Shown: positions 11,722 through 23,399, counted from the stretch's first letter. The stretch is DNA of 64,000 nucleotides from Delphinapterus leucas (GCF_002288925.2 NW_022098076.1:63419640-63483639), one strand, 5' to 3'. The notes: a model not told the origin generated them from the letters alone. Numbers and translations: made by a program.

Positions 11722-11835
11722 ACAGATCTGGAGTCAGAGCACCTGAATCCAGGTGCTACCCTGCCCCTCACTAGAGTGGGAAAGCATTTTAACTGCTCTT
11801 GACTTCAATTTTCTCCTACATGAAATGAGGAGGTG
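11722..11835 (+). repeat. MIR SINE fragment, sense
   Basis: It begins 'agatctggagtcagagcacctgaatcc' in the manner of a sense MIR and continues to a 'ttttctcctacatgaaatgagg' block. It is short and diverged. Confidence 0.5.
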
Positions 11836-12660
11836 TGACAGGTCGAGGAAGTGTTAGGTGTGCCCAGGGCAGGCATCACTAATCTCTCCAGGAATTCCTC
11901 CTTGCTGACTCTTAATGCAGTTCCCCAGTCAGGTGCTATGGATCCACTGGAGGTGGCACCTAAGTTCATGAAAGTTAGTTGCTGCCTTTGGTAAATATGA
12001 ACACTCAGCTCCCACACAGGCCTACTCTTCACATTTGTGGTGTTGGAGAAGAGTACAAATGGAGGCCACATACTACATGTTTAAATATTTAAAAGTTATA
12101 AATTAAGCTAACAAACTGTTAAATAATGTATGTTTTACTTCTCTATCTTGAAAAATACAGCTTCACTATAACCTGGAATTCTCCTGCTCCTCGAATTCCA
12201 CGTTGGAATGTGGCAGCATGGAGAGAAACAGCCATGGCCTTGGCTTACCACTTTTCTTCTAATATCTGCAGTCATGTGATGAAGAACCTTATATGCAAAC
12301 ATGTGGCCACCCCAACCAGCATATCCAAGCTCTGCCCACACTGCTGTAAACAGTTGCCCCCGCCACCCCTCAGGCCTAGGTGTGAGCATCCTAATGGTGC
12401 AGTCAACCTTCAGGATTTGGGCAACAGGACTGTACAGCCTTGGAAGGCTATCTGGGGAGGGTGTGCCAGGATCCTGGTCTTGGGCAGGTTATGGATTTCA
12501 AGTTGATACACTCCATAGGCCTTGCAGACTCTTCAGCCTGTGAGAAGGGGATGACAGAGGGCTAGAGTGGGCTCTCTATTGTACAGGGTTCCTCTGGCCA
12601 GATCGTTTCTCTAGACACCATTGAGGATAAGGTCATCCTTTTCACCACTGGTCATTAATG
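11836..12660. other. Unique sequence, nothing recognised
   Basis: A 126-codon plus-strand frame at 12126-12506 overlaps an 84-codon frame on the other strand. Neither resembles a known protein, and composition gives no sign of coding. Confidence 0.4.
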
Positions 12661-12699
12661 ACCATTTAAATGTTGATTACTCCCAAATTTATATTTCCA

Positions 12700-13250
12700 C
12701 AGAAATCAAGGGAGTAGAGAGTTTCAGAAAGATGGAGTGGCCAATGGTTCCTAAAGGACATTTGATCTGACGTTAAATGTATCAGAGAAGTCCTGGGAGT
12801 TAAAGGCTGGAAAGTGTCTGCTGGGCCTGGAAATATGGAGGTCATTGGTGGCATCAGATAGAACAGGTTCCTACTGAAGAAGGCTGAAAAGTGATGAGAG
12901 GTAGGAAGTGGAGGTGGAGTGAGGAGTGCAATGACTTTTTCAAGAAGCTTAGCTGAGAAGGGAAAGCAAGAGGAAGGACAGCAGTTAGAATGGGATTTAG
13001 GGCCAAATAAGGTCAAATTTAGAGTCAAATTTTTAAATGGAAGGCATTAGAGAATATTTAATGGCTGCAAAGAGCTACCAGAGAGGGAAAGTGAAAGGTA
13101 CAAGAGAGAATGGTTAAATGGCGATGCAAGAAGAGGATTGGGGTCCAGAGCACAGGTGGAGGGATTGACCTTGAACCAGAGGTGAGGTGATTCATTTTCC
13201 AAAGCTGGAGATAGTGGCAAATTTGGACACATTTGTAATTGGGATGTTGA
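12700..13250 (-). repeat. L2 LINE reverse-transcriptase remnant, antisense
   Basis: Minus-strand frames read SAKLLEKVIALLTPPPLPTS, which matches the L2 pattern AKLLE(R/K)V that precedes the 'QSGF' reverse-transcriptase box. The upstream frame contains STCALDPNPLLASPF, matching the CALDP block of the same ORF. L2 is an old CR1-clade LINE with no active mammalian copies. Frames are broken throughout. Confidence 0.65.
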
Positions 13251-13965
13251 GGCAAATTGTGGTTGCTTAAAAATTTTTTTTCAATGAGGAGATAAAGCTA
13301 TATGCCGAGAGTGAAGGGAGAAAAATGTGGCTTAGGGATTTAAGGAGAGTGTTGAAACTTTGGTGTAAGTGCTTAGTAGAGAATGCAAGGGTTGCTGATC
13401 GAGACCGTTGAAAGAATTGTCTAGTGGCACAAGGGCAAAGCTGAGTTTGTTCAACATGAATGCTGAATAGCAAAAATCTGTGCAGTTTTGTGATTTTTCT
13501 TTCTCCAGGAGAAGTTAGCAGCCCAGGTAGCGGGCAGAGGAGATAGTCTGTGTAAATTACCTGGGGTAGAACATGCAGTGCTGATGTGCAAAGTAGTTAG
13601 AAGAGACAGGTGTGTAAGGGAGAGCAGTGCAGGTAAGAGAGTAAAGTAGGTAATCCTCTGTGGACTGTAAGCCTGGAGATTGGATAGGGAGAGAAGTGAT
13701 GCCCCCAAGGGGCTGACCCACTCTCAGTTGAACTCAAGGAAGAGCATATGGAACTGGAGTGCAGGTATGAGAGAACGGGATGATAAGGAGAGCCCTGGAG
13801 ATGAGTGCTCAAGATTTCAGAGGTGAAGCAGTCGCAGGTGGTGACAGGACCTTGGATGAGGCCATTGGAGTCAGTGATATTTGGCTGGAATGGATGTGCA
13901 GGTTAGAGTCAAGGAGATCATGGAAATTTGATGCTAAGGTTGATTAGAGTTTACACATTGTGAGA
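13251..13965 (-). repeat. Possible continuation of the L2 LINE
   Basis: The sequence stays purine-rich on the plus strand, like the adjoining L2 remnant, and gives three open minus-strand frames of 68-85 codons rich in Ser, Leu and Pro. I could not match these to L2 blocks, so the assignment rests only on position and composition. Confidence 0.3.
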
Positions 13966-13969
13966 AATT

Positions 13970-14560
13970 GACGATAATACAATAATTGTAGGGGATTTTT
14001 TTTTTTTTTTTTTGTGGTACGTGGGCCTCTCACTGTTGTGGCCTCTCCCATTGTGGAGCACAGGCTCCGGATGTGCAGGCTCAGCGGCCATGGCTCACGG
14101 GCCTAGCCTCTCCGCGGCATGTGGGATCTTCCCGGACCGGAGCCTGAACCCGTGTCCCCTGCATTGGCAGGCAGACTCTCAACCACTGCACCACCAGGGA
14201 AGCCCTGTAGGGGATTTTAACACCCCAGTTACATCAATGGATAGGTCATCCAGACAGAAAATCAATAAGGCAACAGTGGTCTTAAGTGACACAATATTCC
14301 GGTTGGACTGAATAGATATCTACTGGACATTCCATCCAAAAACAGCAGAATTCACATTCTTTTCAAGTTCACATGGAATGCTCTCCAGGATAGATCACAT
14401 GCTAGGCTGCAAAACAAGTCTTAACAAATTTAGGAGGATAGAAATTATATCAAGTCTCCCCCCACCCCTACCACAGTGGTTTGAAACTAAAAATCAATTG
14501 CAAGAAGAAAAATGGGAAAAGCACAAACATGTGGAGACTAAACAACATGCTACTAGATGT
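13970..14560 (+). mobile_element. L1 ORF2 endonuclease fragment split by a CHR-2
   Basis: Outside the SINE the sequence reads as the L1 ORF2 endonuclease region: a degraded GDFNTPV-like box, MDRSSRQKINKA, a 'ttccatccaaaaacagcagaattcac' block and SRIDHMLGCKTSLNKF. This is the stretch with the GDFN and RIDH motifs of the L1 endonuclease. Both ends are lost and it is non-functional. The CHR-2 at 14000-14205 sits inside the first box. Confidence 0.85.
14000..14205 (-). mobile_element. CHR-2-like SINE inside the L1 fragment
   Basis: A complete short-type SINE on the minus strand with a T-run at its left end. An exact 13-base target-site duplication TGTAGGGGATTTT occurs at 13987-13999 and 14206-14218. 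Removing the SINE and one copy of the duplication restores a continuous L1 sequence. Confidence 0.95.
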
Positions 14561-14564
14561 TATA

Positions 14565-15008
14565 CATTGTAATTAAAGAATAATAAAGGGCTTGAAGAAA
14601 AGAAAAGAGCTGATAACCCTGTATAAAATCCTCATCTTGTTTAAGACATAGACTTTCTTGGCATGCTATCCACTCTACCTTTTCATTTAGTTTCATGTAC
14701 AAAAGACGTAGAATACCATGGGTGATGGGGATGTAAAGACGGGGAGGAGAGGGATGAAATGAGAGGATTACACTTTGGCTCCTGCCCGGGGCTGGCAGGG
14801 ATGCATGTAGGTTCCAAATGGCATTGTGTGCAAAATGGTACTGGTCAGGACTTAGGCTGTGGAAGCTGGGCTGCCAGGTTACACACAGGTTCAGCCTCCT
14901 GGGAGGTAGGGATGTTGAAATGGACAGTCTCAGAAGACTCGGCTTTATGGGTTGATTCCTTGAACTGCAACTAGTGGGAGAGGAGGGGAAAGTGGCAGAG
15001 GGAGGAGG
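14565..15008. other. Unique sequence, nothing recognised
   Basis: A purine-rich, G-rich stretch with a 71-codon chance frame at 14759-14974. No family was recognised. Confidence 0.45.
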
Positions 15009-15009
15009 G

Positions 15010-15120
15010 AAGGGAATTCATGTTTATTAAGTCTCATCAGGCACTTCACATGCATTTAACTTTCATGATAATCCTGCAAAGGAAGCACCATTATCCTCAT
15101 TTCATAAATGATGTGTCAAC
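15010..15120 (-). repeat. MIR SINE fragment, antisense
   Basis: The blocks 'caggcacttcacatgcattt', 'tcatgataatcctgcaaagg' and 'ccattatcctcatttcataaatga' match an antisense MIR. Only the core is kept. Confidence 0.65.
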
Positions 15121-15459
15121 TTGCCTGTAACATGATGTGAATTTCCATAGGAATGCAGATTTTTCTTCCTGAATTGCAAAACTAGACAATGTGTACATAG
15201 AAAGTCAAATAATACAGAGAAATAAAAAGGCAAGTCAATAAGGAATGTAGCCTTCATAGTTGCCTTTGGCTCCTAGACAATATTTTCTCATACCTTTCCT
15301 GTCTCCTCTGTTTGATCTTGGCTCAGGGCCTATCTGAATCATCATTTGACAGGATTCAAAGTGCTATTTCTAACCTTCACCAGTAAAAATATTCAAATTG
15401 CATGCTTTCAAGAGTAATTCACTTCATGTTGTCTCTCTATGGGGAGGCAGTTCTGATGA

Positions 15460-15680
15460 ACTGGAAACGCTGCATTGAAAATCAAAACCACGGATTCTGG
15501 CTCTAATCCTTGCTACTGACAAACTATGGGACCCTGGGCAAGATACTCAACCCCTCGAGTGTCCTACCTCTAAACAGGGGTAATGATACCTGCACTGCTT
15601 GCCTTACAGGATTGATGTGCGGGGTAACTGAGATGGCGAATGTGAAAGGGCTACACGATGCTATGCTGATGGCAAGGACC
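15460..15680 (+). repeat. MIR SINE, sense
   Basis: Sense-strand MIR landmarks are present in order: a 'ggattctggctctaatcc' block, 'ctactgacaaactatgggacc', 'ctgggcaagatactcaacc', 'cctctaaacaggggtaatgat' and 'gcttgccttacaggattg'. The chance frame at 15510-15701 lies inside it. Confidence 0.85.
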
Positions 15681-15909
15681 TCTGTTCTTGAGACAGGGTA
15701 ACTCAGAACTACCTACTTTATGTCATGCATCAGACAGCGCGGACTTGAAACAGGTGCACAAACCTTTATCTGAAACTTTGTGGCCAAACATGTGTGTCAG
15801 AATGAAGCAGCATTTTTCTGATTTTAGAAAGGAAAAATAGTGCCCATCTGGCATATTACTTAACCCTACTGAGGTCTAAGGCAGCATCCTATAATGTCAC
15901 ACATGGACT

Positions 15910-15931
15910 TTTTTTTTTTTTTTTTTTTTTA
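15910..15931 (+). repeat. Poly(T) run
   Basis: About 22 consecutive T residues lie in sequence with no recognised SINE body attached. It could be an orphan tail or simple-sequence growth. Confidence 0.85.
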
Positions 15932-16002
15932 GCAAGACATGACTATTCATATTAGAAGGGATAAATATAGATCATAAATACCTTCATTTTCATTTACATC
16001 CA

Positions 16003-16483
16003 TATAGTAGGCTGAATAATGGCCACCCAAAGATATCATGTCCTAATTCATTGAACCTGTAAATGTTACCTGGTAGTAAAAAGGATATTTGTAGACATGA
16101 CTGAGTTAAGGATTTTGACATGTGAGATTAACCTGGATTATCTGGGTGGGCCCTAAATGTCATCAAATGTGTTCTTATAAGAGGAAGGCGCAGGGAGATC
16201 TGATACACATGGAAGAGAAGGTGATGTGACCGTGAAGGCAGAAGTTGGACTGATGCAGTCATAAGTCAAGGAATGCTGGCAGCCACCGGAAGCTGGAAGA
16301 GGCAAGGAACGAATTTTCCCCTCGAGCCTCAGGAGGGAGTGTGGCCTTGCCAACACCTTGATTTTGGCTCAGTGAAACTAATTTTGGACTCTAGCCTCTG
16401 GAACTGTGAGAGAATACATCTCTATTGTTTTAAGCCACCAAGTTTGTGGTAATTTGTTACAGCAGCCATAGGAAACTAATTCA
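16003..16483 (+). mobile_element. Solitary MLT1-type LTR (ERVL-MaLR), sense
   Basis: Recognisable LTR blocks occur in family order: 'gctgaataatggccaccca', 'gatatcatgtcctaattc', 'gattatctgggtgggccct', 'ttcttataagaggaaggc', 'gcagccaccggaagctgg' and 'ttgttttaagccaccaag', then a 'ttgttacagcagcc' block close to the end. It is a single LTR without internal sequence, as expected after recombination between two LTRs. Any target-site duplication has decayed. Confidence 0.85.
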
Positions 16484-17020
16484 GTCAGGTTTTGCTGCCA
16501 AATGAGTTATGAAAAGAATTCTGAGTTGTCAGTTTTTTGGCCTTTGGGAATTGTGAATAGGTGGTTGACCTGTATGTAGCACTGGTACCCAAGTATCTTT
16601 TCAAAGTGGTTGTTAGGCTGTCTTGTTCATTCACAGCTGGTCAGGATGGAATTGCTGTTAGCATTGCCCACTGTGCAGCAAGATGGACATTGAGGTATGT
16701 TGGGAGAGGGGGGAAGGGTGAGCCTATCCAATAGCAAAGTTTGAGCTGGGGGGGGCAAAGGTGTTTTACCTAAGGAGCACAGTAATTTCTAGCCAGGAAT
16801 CAGGCAAATGGCTGGTCCCTTCAAGGGATTCAATTAGTAGCAGGGTATCCCACAAGTATGTGATTCTCAAAAGCCCAGGTACCAGGCACAGGTGAGGGAA
16901 TCTGGGTATCAGGTAGCAGTTGAGGTTCAGGTCAAGGGCTAGGGAGGGCATCAGTGGACATAGGTTACTATAAGAGAAACTGAAGAAATAGGGACTGACG
17001 CAGAAGCTCAGTTGTATCAA
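16484..17020. other. Unique sequence, nothing recognised
   Basis: No element was recognised. The 137-codon minus-strand frame at 16766-17179 runs through the adjacent (GT)n tract and looks like a chance frame. Confidence 0.45.
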
Positions 17021-17047
17021 TGTGTGTGTGTGGGTGTGTGTGTGTGA
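17021..17047 (+). repeat. (GT)n microsatellite
   Basis: A near-pure GT run with one GGG interruption. Confidence 0.95.
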
Positions 17048-17417
17048 GACACTGTCTAGGGTACTTGAATGAGAAAGGTTCTTTATTAGGGAACATCTTG
17101 AGGTGGGTGGGAACGATGACTTGGGAAGAATATGAGCTCTGCCAGTGTTCTGAGCCAGATTAGCATAAGGAAAACTCAAGTGAACCCCACAGGGTATGAT
17201 TTGGGGTGCAAAGCAGGAATCTGAATTAACACTGATGCACTCATCACGGGCCAGAATGGCAGGGAGACTTGATCAGTCCTCAGCCCAAGGAGAGGGGTGC
17301 TGCTCCAGAGTACTTATTTCTTCATGCCAAGCTGACTCGGAAACTGGGGTAAGTAGGACAAGAAGGCACAAAAGAGTGGGCAATAGAGAGCCACTGAAGG
17401 GAAATCTGTGAGATGGG

Positions 17418-17480
17418 CACACACACACACACGCACACACATACACACACGCACACACACACACACACACGTGCACACAC
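17418..17480 (+). repeat. (CA)n microsatellite
   Basis: About 63 bases of CA repeats with scattered CG and TA steps. It faces the (GT)n tract 370 bases upstream in complementary orientation. Three overlapping Cys/Val-rich frames here are translations of the repeat and not genes. Confidence 0.97.
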
Positions 17481-17689
17481 CGTGGGGGGAAGTGGGGAGG
17501 CAGAGAGGACGGCTGTTGAGGCTGTCAACATCTTTGTCTTCTTTTGTTTGTTTTAAAATCAACTTCCTCATGATAAAATAGCCCTTGTATCATCACATGA
17601 CTGTGTCTATGATGAAATTACTTAAAATCTCCATTTTAAAACTCATTAAGTTTATCTGAAGCCTATTTAAAAAGTTATGATCTAATCTA

Positions 17690-18060
17690 AACGGCCAACA
17701 CAGAGCCCAGTTAAGTAAACTATGGGTATCTATGCAACCAAACTTTTTAGTCATTAACATTACGTTTACAAAGAGTTTCTAAAGTCCTGGGAAAATATTT
17801 ATGCTATAATGCTGTGTGAAAAAGGCAGGATAAAGATTGTTTACAGAGTACAAAGAAACAAACAAAATAAAAACTATGCATGAAAAACTAGTAGGAAATC
17901 CATTGAAATGTTAATGCAATCATAGCCTCTAGATAGTGGGGCTAAGAGTATTTTTTTAAAATCATCTTTCTAGTTTTCTATTTTCCTAATTATCTGTGCA
18001 TCACATTTTCTTTTAGTTATTTTACTTTTTTATATATTATATTACTTTTGCAATGGGAAG
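17690..18060 (+). repeat. Old L1M-type 3' fragment, sense
   Basis: It contains a 'gctgtgtgaaaaaggcagg' block followed by 'gattgtttacagagtacaa' and a T-rich end, which is the pattern of old L1ME/L1M 3' UTRs. It is diverged and the subfamily is not resolved. Confidence 0.45.
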
Positions 18061-18449
18061 GACCCAATAAACTCTCCTTTCTGAAAGAGCCTACACCTAA
18101 CCTTCTTGAATTTAATCCAAAGAATTTTGTGTTTTAAAGGGCAACAATATCTACAAAGAAAAATGTTATTGCATTAATATTTCCAATTGTATGAACTCTA
18201 GATATAGAAGGTAAAAAATAAATAGCTCCTCCCCATGCCTACCCAATAAACCTAACAAGAAACAGACTTATTTTTTTCTTTTCTCATAAAACCAAGTGGC
18301 AAGAAACTTCAGGCTGTGGAAGAGCACCTGGAGAAGATGATATTATGGTACAACATGGCTTGAACTTGCCATTTACACACTTTTGCTGCAGGAAGAGCCT
18401 ACTTTCAGAGGTGGGTGTGGAACAGGAGAGGCTGCCTCCTGCAGATTTC

Positions 18450-18710
18450 TTCTAGGAAGCGAATCCTTCAAGGCTCTTCTCAGGTGTTATCTCTTTCAGA
18501 TGTGCCCCTTAACCTTGAGCTGGAGTAAGTGTCCTCCCTGTGCACGCCTCTATCACTGTCTGTATCCCGTGACATCATTTCACCAATGAGGCTGCATAAG
18601 AGTCTCAGAGAGGCAGAAATTGTGTTTCACTTGTGCTGGTCTTCACAACACCTAGCAGAGCCCCTGGCAGACGGTAGGTGCTGAATAAATATTTGTTAAA
18701 TGAGCTGAGC
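18450..18710 (+). repeat. L2 LINE 3' end, sense
   Basis: The 3' portion reads 'cacctagcagagcccctggca', then 'gtaggtgctgaataaat' and 'atttgttaaatgagctg', which is the standard 3' terminus of L2. The upstream 'caaggctcttctcaggtgttatctc' block is the L2 segment before the 3' UTR. Confidence 0.85.
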
Positions 18711-18734
18711 AATTCGCCTAAAGTGTGAGAGAAG

Positions 18735-19219
18735 CTGAGCTTCCTAGGGTTGCCATGACAAAGTAGAGCAAGCTGGGTAGCTCAAAGCAACAGAAATGTA
18801 TTCCCTCACAATCCTGGAAGCCAGAAGTCTGAAATCAAGATGTCCGTAAGGCCGGTTTCTTCTGGAGGTCTTTGAGGAAGGGTCTGCTCTATGCTTCTCT
18901 CCTGCCTTCTGGTGGTGGCTGGCAATTCTGGGCATCCCTCGACTGGCATCTATACCATACAGTCTCCGCTTCTGTCTTTACAATGGTGCTCTCAATCTTC
19001 GTGTGTCTCTTCTGTGTGTCTGTGTCCCCGTGTCCAAATTTCCCTCTTCTTGTAAGGATATCATTCATATTGGATTTGGTATGAGCCTAATTCAGTATGA
19101 GCTCATCTTAACTTGATTACATCTGCAAAGACCCTATTTCCAAATAAGTCATACTCAGAGGTACCAAGGTTAGAACTTGAATATATCTTTTGGCGGGGAC
19201 ACAATTCAACCCACAACAG
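18735..19219 (-). mobile_element. MLT1-type LTR (ERVL-MaLR), antisense
   Basis: The plus strand shows the reverse complement of a MaLR LTR: 'gggttgccatgacaaagta', 'tcacaatcctggaagccaga', 'tcttgtaaggatatcattc', 'aaagaccctatttccaaata' and 'ggggacacaattcaaccca'. No internal retroviral sequence is attached. It is oriented opposite to the LTR at 16.0 kb. Confidence 0.85.
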
Positions 19220-19882
19220 AAACTATAGGGGATTTGAAACCGAGTGATGTGGCAATAACCTGCCCGTGTACCCAACATAATATAACGACTGGGCAGAGAG
19301 GGTACCTGGGTCACTACCAGCCATAGGTAGCCCGGAGCTGAGGATCTGGGTCAGTGCAACTGGGCAGAAACAAGGAGAGCCAAGCAGGTGGGCGCTAAGA
19401 ACAAGAAAGGAAGAAACTGTTTCAGAAATAGGGCGATGTTGCCAGGCATGGAGAGAGAGGAATTTGGGGTTAGTGAAGGAGAAGAGTAATTTGCTGAAGT
19501 GCAAATGACTCCCATCTTGTCCCGTGCTGTTTATCACTTGCGTATCTGGTTGTCTTTGGCTCATGGTATCTACTTACCGTCTGACCCCAGATCCACATCA
19601 GAGAGTCTGGCATGAAAAGAAGTAGGTAGGAAAAAAGACAAGCATTTTTCTCCTGGGAGTCATAAAAGAAAAAAATGTGTTGGCTCTATGTTCTGTGAGA
19701 AACACACTGAGCTACATCGTACGTACACGTAAAGCCCATAAGATCTGGTAGCATATTTGGCAGAGACTAAAAACTCCTAAGAGGATATACATGACATTTT
19801 ATATGCAACGTCTAGCTCTGGGGTTTGAAGAGCAAAAGATGACATGTTATCGCTTCTCTTTGAAACTATAACTTTAAAAAAT
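19220..19882. other. Unique sequence, nothing recognised
   Basis: A 113-codon minus-strand frame at 19223-19564 has no recognisable similarity. No repeat was seen. Confidence 0.45.
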
Positions 19883-19889
19883 GTTTATT

Positions 19890-20095
19890 GGCTTCTCTGG
19901 TGGCGCAGTGGTTGAGAGTCCGCCTGCCGATGCAGGGGACACGGGTTCGTGCCCCAGTCCGGGAAGATCCCACATGTTGCGGAGTGGCTGGGCCCGTGAG
20001 CCATGGCTGCTGAGCCTGCGCGTCTGGAGCCTGTGCTCCGCAACGGGAGAGGCCACAGCAGTGAGAGGCCCGCGTACCGAAAAAAAAAAAAAAAA
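19890..20095 (+). mobile_element. CHR-2-like SINE, sense
   Basis: The tRNA-like head carries an A box TGGCGCAGTGG at 19901-19911, a perfect fit to TRGYNNANNGG. The B box GGTTCGTGCC at 19944-19953 has one change from GGTTCGANNCC. The body runs to CGCGTACCG and a poly(A). A short duplication GTTTATT lies at 19883-19889 and 20096-20102. Confidence 0.93.
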
Positions 20096-20533
20096 GTTTA
20101 TTATTCATGGTAAAGAGCAATTAATAATAACAAAATTGGAAATTATCTCAGTAAATGAACACCCCAAAGTGGAATGGTTGCCTCACGCTATTCCTTTGGG
20201 AGAGTCATTTTTCCTGAAGTCACAAATCAACTGCTCACTGTTGAACCTGAGAAGAATGTGAGACAGAATTTTTACATTTCCATGGTAAGACACTTCCACC
20301 CTTTTATGTTTGTGACCCCCTACTATCCATTTCTTGACCAAGAATATCCAAACTTATAGAGATTTTCAGACTTGAATATCAGAAGGTGAAAAGAAAAATT
20401 AATGAGCTGAAATGTTCTTGCTTTGATTAGGACTACATCATTTGCATTTAGTTTAATTGAAGTAACTACATTACAAGTTGAGGAGAAAGATGAGGAGGTG
20501 ACATGTAGAATGCTGAACTAAAAGAAGGGGGAG

Positions 20534-20704
20534 GGCTTCCCTGGTGGCGCAGTGGTTGAGAGTCCGCCTGCTGATGCAGGGGACACGGGTTCGTGCCCAG
20601 GTCTGGGAAGATCCCACATGCCGCGGAGCGGCTGCGCCCGTGAGCCATGGCCACTGACAACAGTGAGAGGCCCGCGTACCGAAAAAAAATAAAAAATAAA
20701 AAAT
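20534..20704 (+). mobile_element. CHR-2-like SINE with an internal deletion, sense
   Basis: The head, with A box at 20545-20555 and a B box, is normal, but the body jumps from the 'gagccatggccactga' block straight to 'caacagtgagaggcccgcg'. About 45 bases present in the other copies are missing. A 9-base duplication AAGGGGGAG lies at 20525-20533 and 20705-20713. The A-rich tail is (TAAAAAA)-like. Confidence 0.92.
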
Positions 20705-20713
20705 AAGGGGGAG

Positions 20714-23090
20714 CCCTGGGCTGTAGATCTATCAAAATCCCAGGAAACACTGTTTACTTCCCAGACTTCCAAACAGGAGACTGGGATTTGCAAGGGCAAA
20801 AAAGATGAGACCTGGGTCTTGTCAAGTGCAGCGTGGTTTTCATGCATGCTTTGGGTCTGTTTTGATAACAAAGCATATCTTTTGTAACTCAGGCATAAAG
20901 GAAATATTTGTCTAACCAAAGGAGCTATCCTAGACTGTGAGATGAGCTCTGAGCATTCTAGCCTCAAAGATAATTAAGACTCAAGAAGTTTTCTTCTCGA
21001 GCTAGAATTCAAGAAAAGTTTATACTGACTTCACAACTGGCTCCAGCCAAAAGTTTCAGCACCCTTCTATTTGAGGTATTAACTCACTTGACCCATAGTT
21101 TGTACGTGCAACTGGCTAAGGAGACGGGGGCAACGTGAAAATATAGTTCAAAATTTGGCTTTGAACTATGCCTGGTATGCTAAAATATTTAGTTCTTCAA
21201 AACTTGGCATTTAGAGAAGAGGGTGGATTTAAATAGAGGATGACCAGCTGGCTAATTGCATGTTGCCAACATCTTCCTCTGGTTATTTACTGGATGGGTC
21301 TTGTTTATGTCAAAAGCTGACTCTGTCCTTTCTCCTCTCTCATGGCCAAAACATGGAAGGCCATGCATTTTACTCAACATGAAATGTTCTGGTGAAACCC
21401 AAGGCAACAAAGCCTGCTTCAGTCTCTTGGGCCAGACAAGACAGGTGGTAGGACAGAACTGGGGAGAGGTTTTAGGACAGGCTGAAAATGGCAAACAACT
21501 AAGATTCCAGTTTATCATCTTCTACATCTCCTTTTAGAGAAGATAATTTCTTCTCCTTAGGATATTGTCAAGCCAAAAGCTATTGATGGCACATTCAAAG
21601 CTAGGTTTTTCGGTGTGAACTGACTTCTTAAAGCCCCATCAATCTGGCTGAGCCCTGTGGATAAAGTGAGGGCTGAGGTTAGCAGAGTGTAAAGTGTAAA
21701 GTGGGGGTGGCCTCTCCTCATTGCATGATTGAAGAAAAGAGCCTCCAGGGACCTCTGCAGTATATTGCACAGGGAAGGAACCAAGAATAAAACTGATAGA
21801 AACTTGAAGAAAATGATGTACAGAGGTAGAAAGGAAATGAGGGTATGTGTGAGGGTCACATGCTGAGTGTATCACCTAAGTCCATCCATAAGAGGCCCAT
21901 CAAAGAGGCAGACTCTGGTTGGAATTGCAAACTCAAATGCCTCTAGGAAGGCTCTGGTGGATAATATAAATGTTAGAGATTGTTAGACTATAGGGAATGG
22001 TGGGAACTGTGTCAAACTGCAACACACTTATCTGCTATAAAGGTATTAAAATTTTTTTTTAAAAAAAACACCACGCTGACCAAACAAAACATTTCTGTGA
22101 GCTGCATTTAACTCAAGGGGCATCAATTTGTGACTGCTATCTAGTGAGAACTCAACTTTGAGGGTCTGAAATTTGGGGCTGTATTTATTTGTTGGAAGTG
22201 TCTGGTAAAACTGCTTTACATAAGGGAAAGCTATTGTCTAAACTTCCTGTCATGATGTAAAATTCCTTTTTTTCCCCTGTTCTTTTTCTCTTGTCATAAA
22301 ATGAAGACCACATCCTTGGAAGGAAGATATTCATTTTGGAAATTGTCAGGGGGGCTGCCCTTCACTTCCTCAATGAAGAGGTAGGGGTAAACACTCAGCG
22401 AATGCTTGTCACTCCACCCTAGACTCAGGGGTTATCAGCACATTACTCTGGGCCTCTCCTTAATTCCAGGCAAACTCTCCTCCATGCTACGTCCTCTCCA
22501 AACCCCAGTGGCACCAAAAGGAAGCAAGCCATCATAACAGTGAGTTTTAAGCCAGTTTTGTGAATAGGGACGGAAGTTTTTGTTGATCAGAAGGAGAGAT
22601 TACTTTGTGTAAATAAATCAAAATAAATTCTTCTTAAAGTGGGTGCCCCTATGGGGAGAAGCTTGAATGGATAAGATTTACAGTTGAGATAATAATATTT
22701 AGTCAAGGATACAACTATGGCTTTCCATCCTCTAGGGCCCTAGAGACCTCTCACCTGAGAATTTCTCTCTAAACTCTTTCATTAGGGATATTATTTAAAA
22801 ATAGCTTTAATACATGGTATATATTCCTTGAGCACATCTGAGGCTAACCATTATGGTAGCTCCATGCTACTGGCCTTAGCTTACCCCGCTTACTGTTGCT
22901 GAATTTCCCAGCATCCACTGTGCTCAAACTGGAGTTTCTGTGCAATCCTTTCCTCTGGCTCGACCATAGCTGTCTGCCGGAGCAAAAATAACACTAGCAA
23001 ATAGTTTCTAACCACTTATTGTGTACCTAGTAGTTGTATATGAAAAGTGAAATAGAAATATGTATCAGACGGGTGATACTAAGAAAAGGG
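20714..23090. other. Unique sequence, nothing recognised
   Basis: About 2.4 kb without a recognised repeat. Frames of 88-100 codons near 21250-21875 overlap each other on both strands and show no family similarity. Confidence 0.45.
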
Positions 23091-23094
23091 CCAT

Positions 23095-23300
23095 CAGTCT
23101 AGCTGGAGCAGAAAGTTGGAAAAGCAGATCAGAGCCAGGCTATGCACAGTGTTTCTGGCTAGTCTGACGAATTCAGACCTTTTCCTGATGTAGGGAGCCC
23201 GTGAAAGGTTTTGAGCAGAGATGTAAAATGATGGAAGAGACTTACTAGAAAGCTTTACTTGGCAGGCATCTGTAAGGTGGTTCAGAGGAGGGAGAAACAA
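23095..23300 (-). repeat. L2 LINE fragment, antisense
   Basis: The block 'ggttttgagcagagatgtaaaatgat', followed by a 'ggcaggcatctgtaaggtgg' like stretch, matches the antisense L2 pattern also seen, better preserved, at 45.3 kb. Confidence 0.55.
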
Positions 23301-23399
23301 GAAGCTTGGCAATCAATGTTATTAGTAAATCCAAGCATTAAACCATCTAGAGACTTACAGTGACAAAGAGATACCTAGTTATAATGATAAATGACCAAC

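Noticed and set aside
12126..12506. 126-codon plus-strand frame with several Cys and His
   Set aside because: The Cys/His spacing fits no zinc-finger pattern I know, an overlapping frame lies on the other strand, and there is no gene context.
16766..17179. 137-codon minus-strand frame with a THTHTHT run
   Set aside because: It runs through a (GT)n tract, and the rest has no similarity to known families.
17273..17571. Cys/Val-rich frames with long CVCVCV runs
   Set aside because: They are translations of the (CA)n microsatellite.
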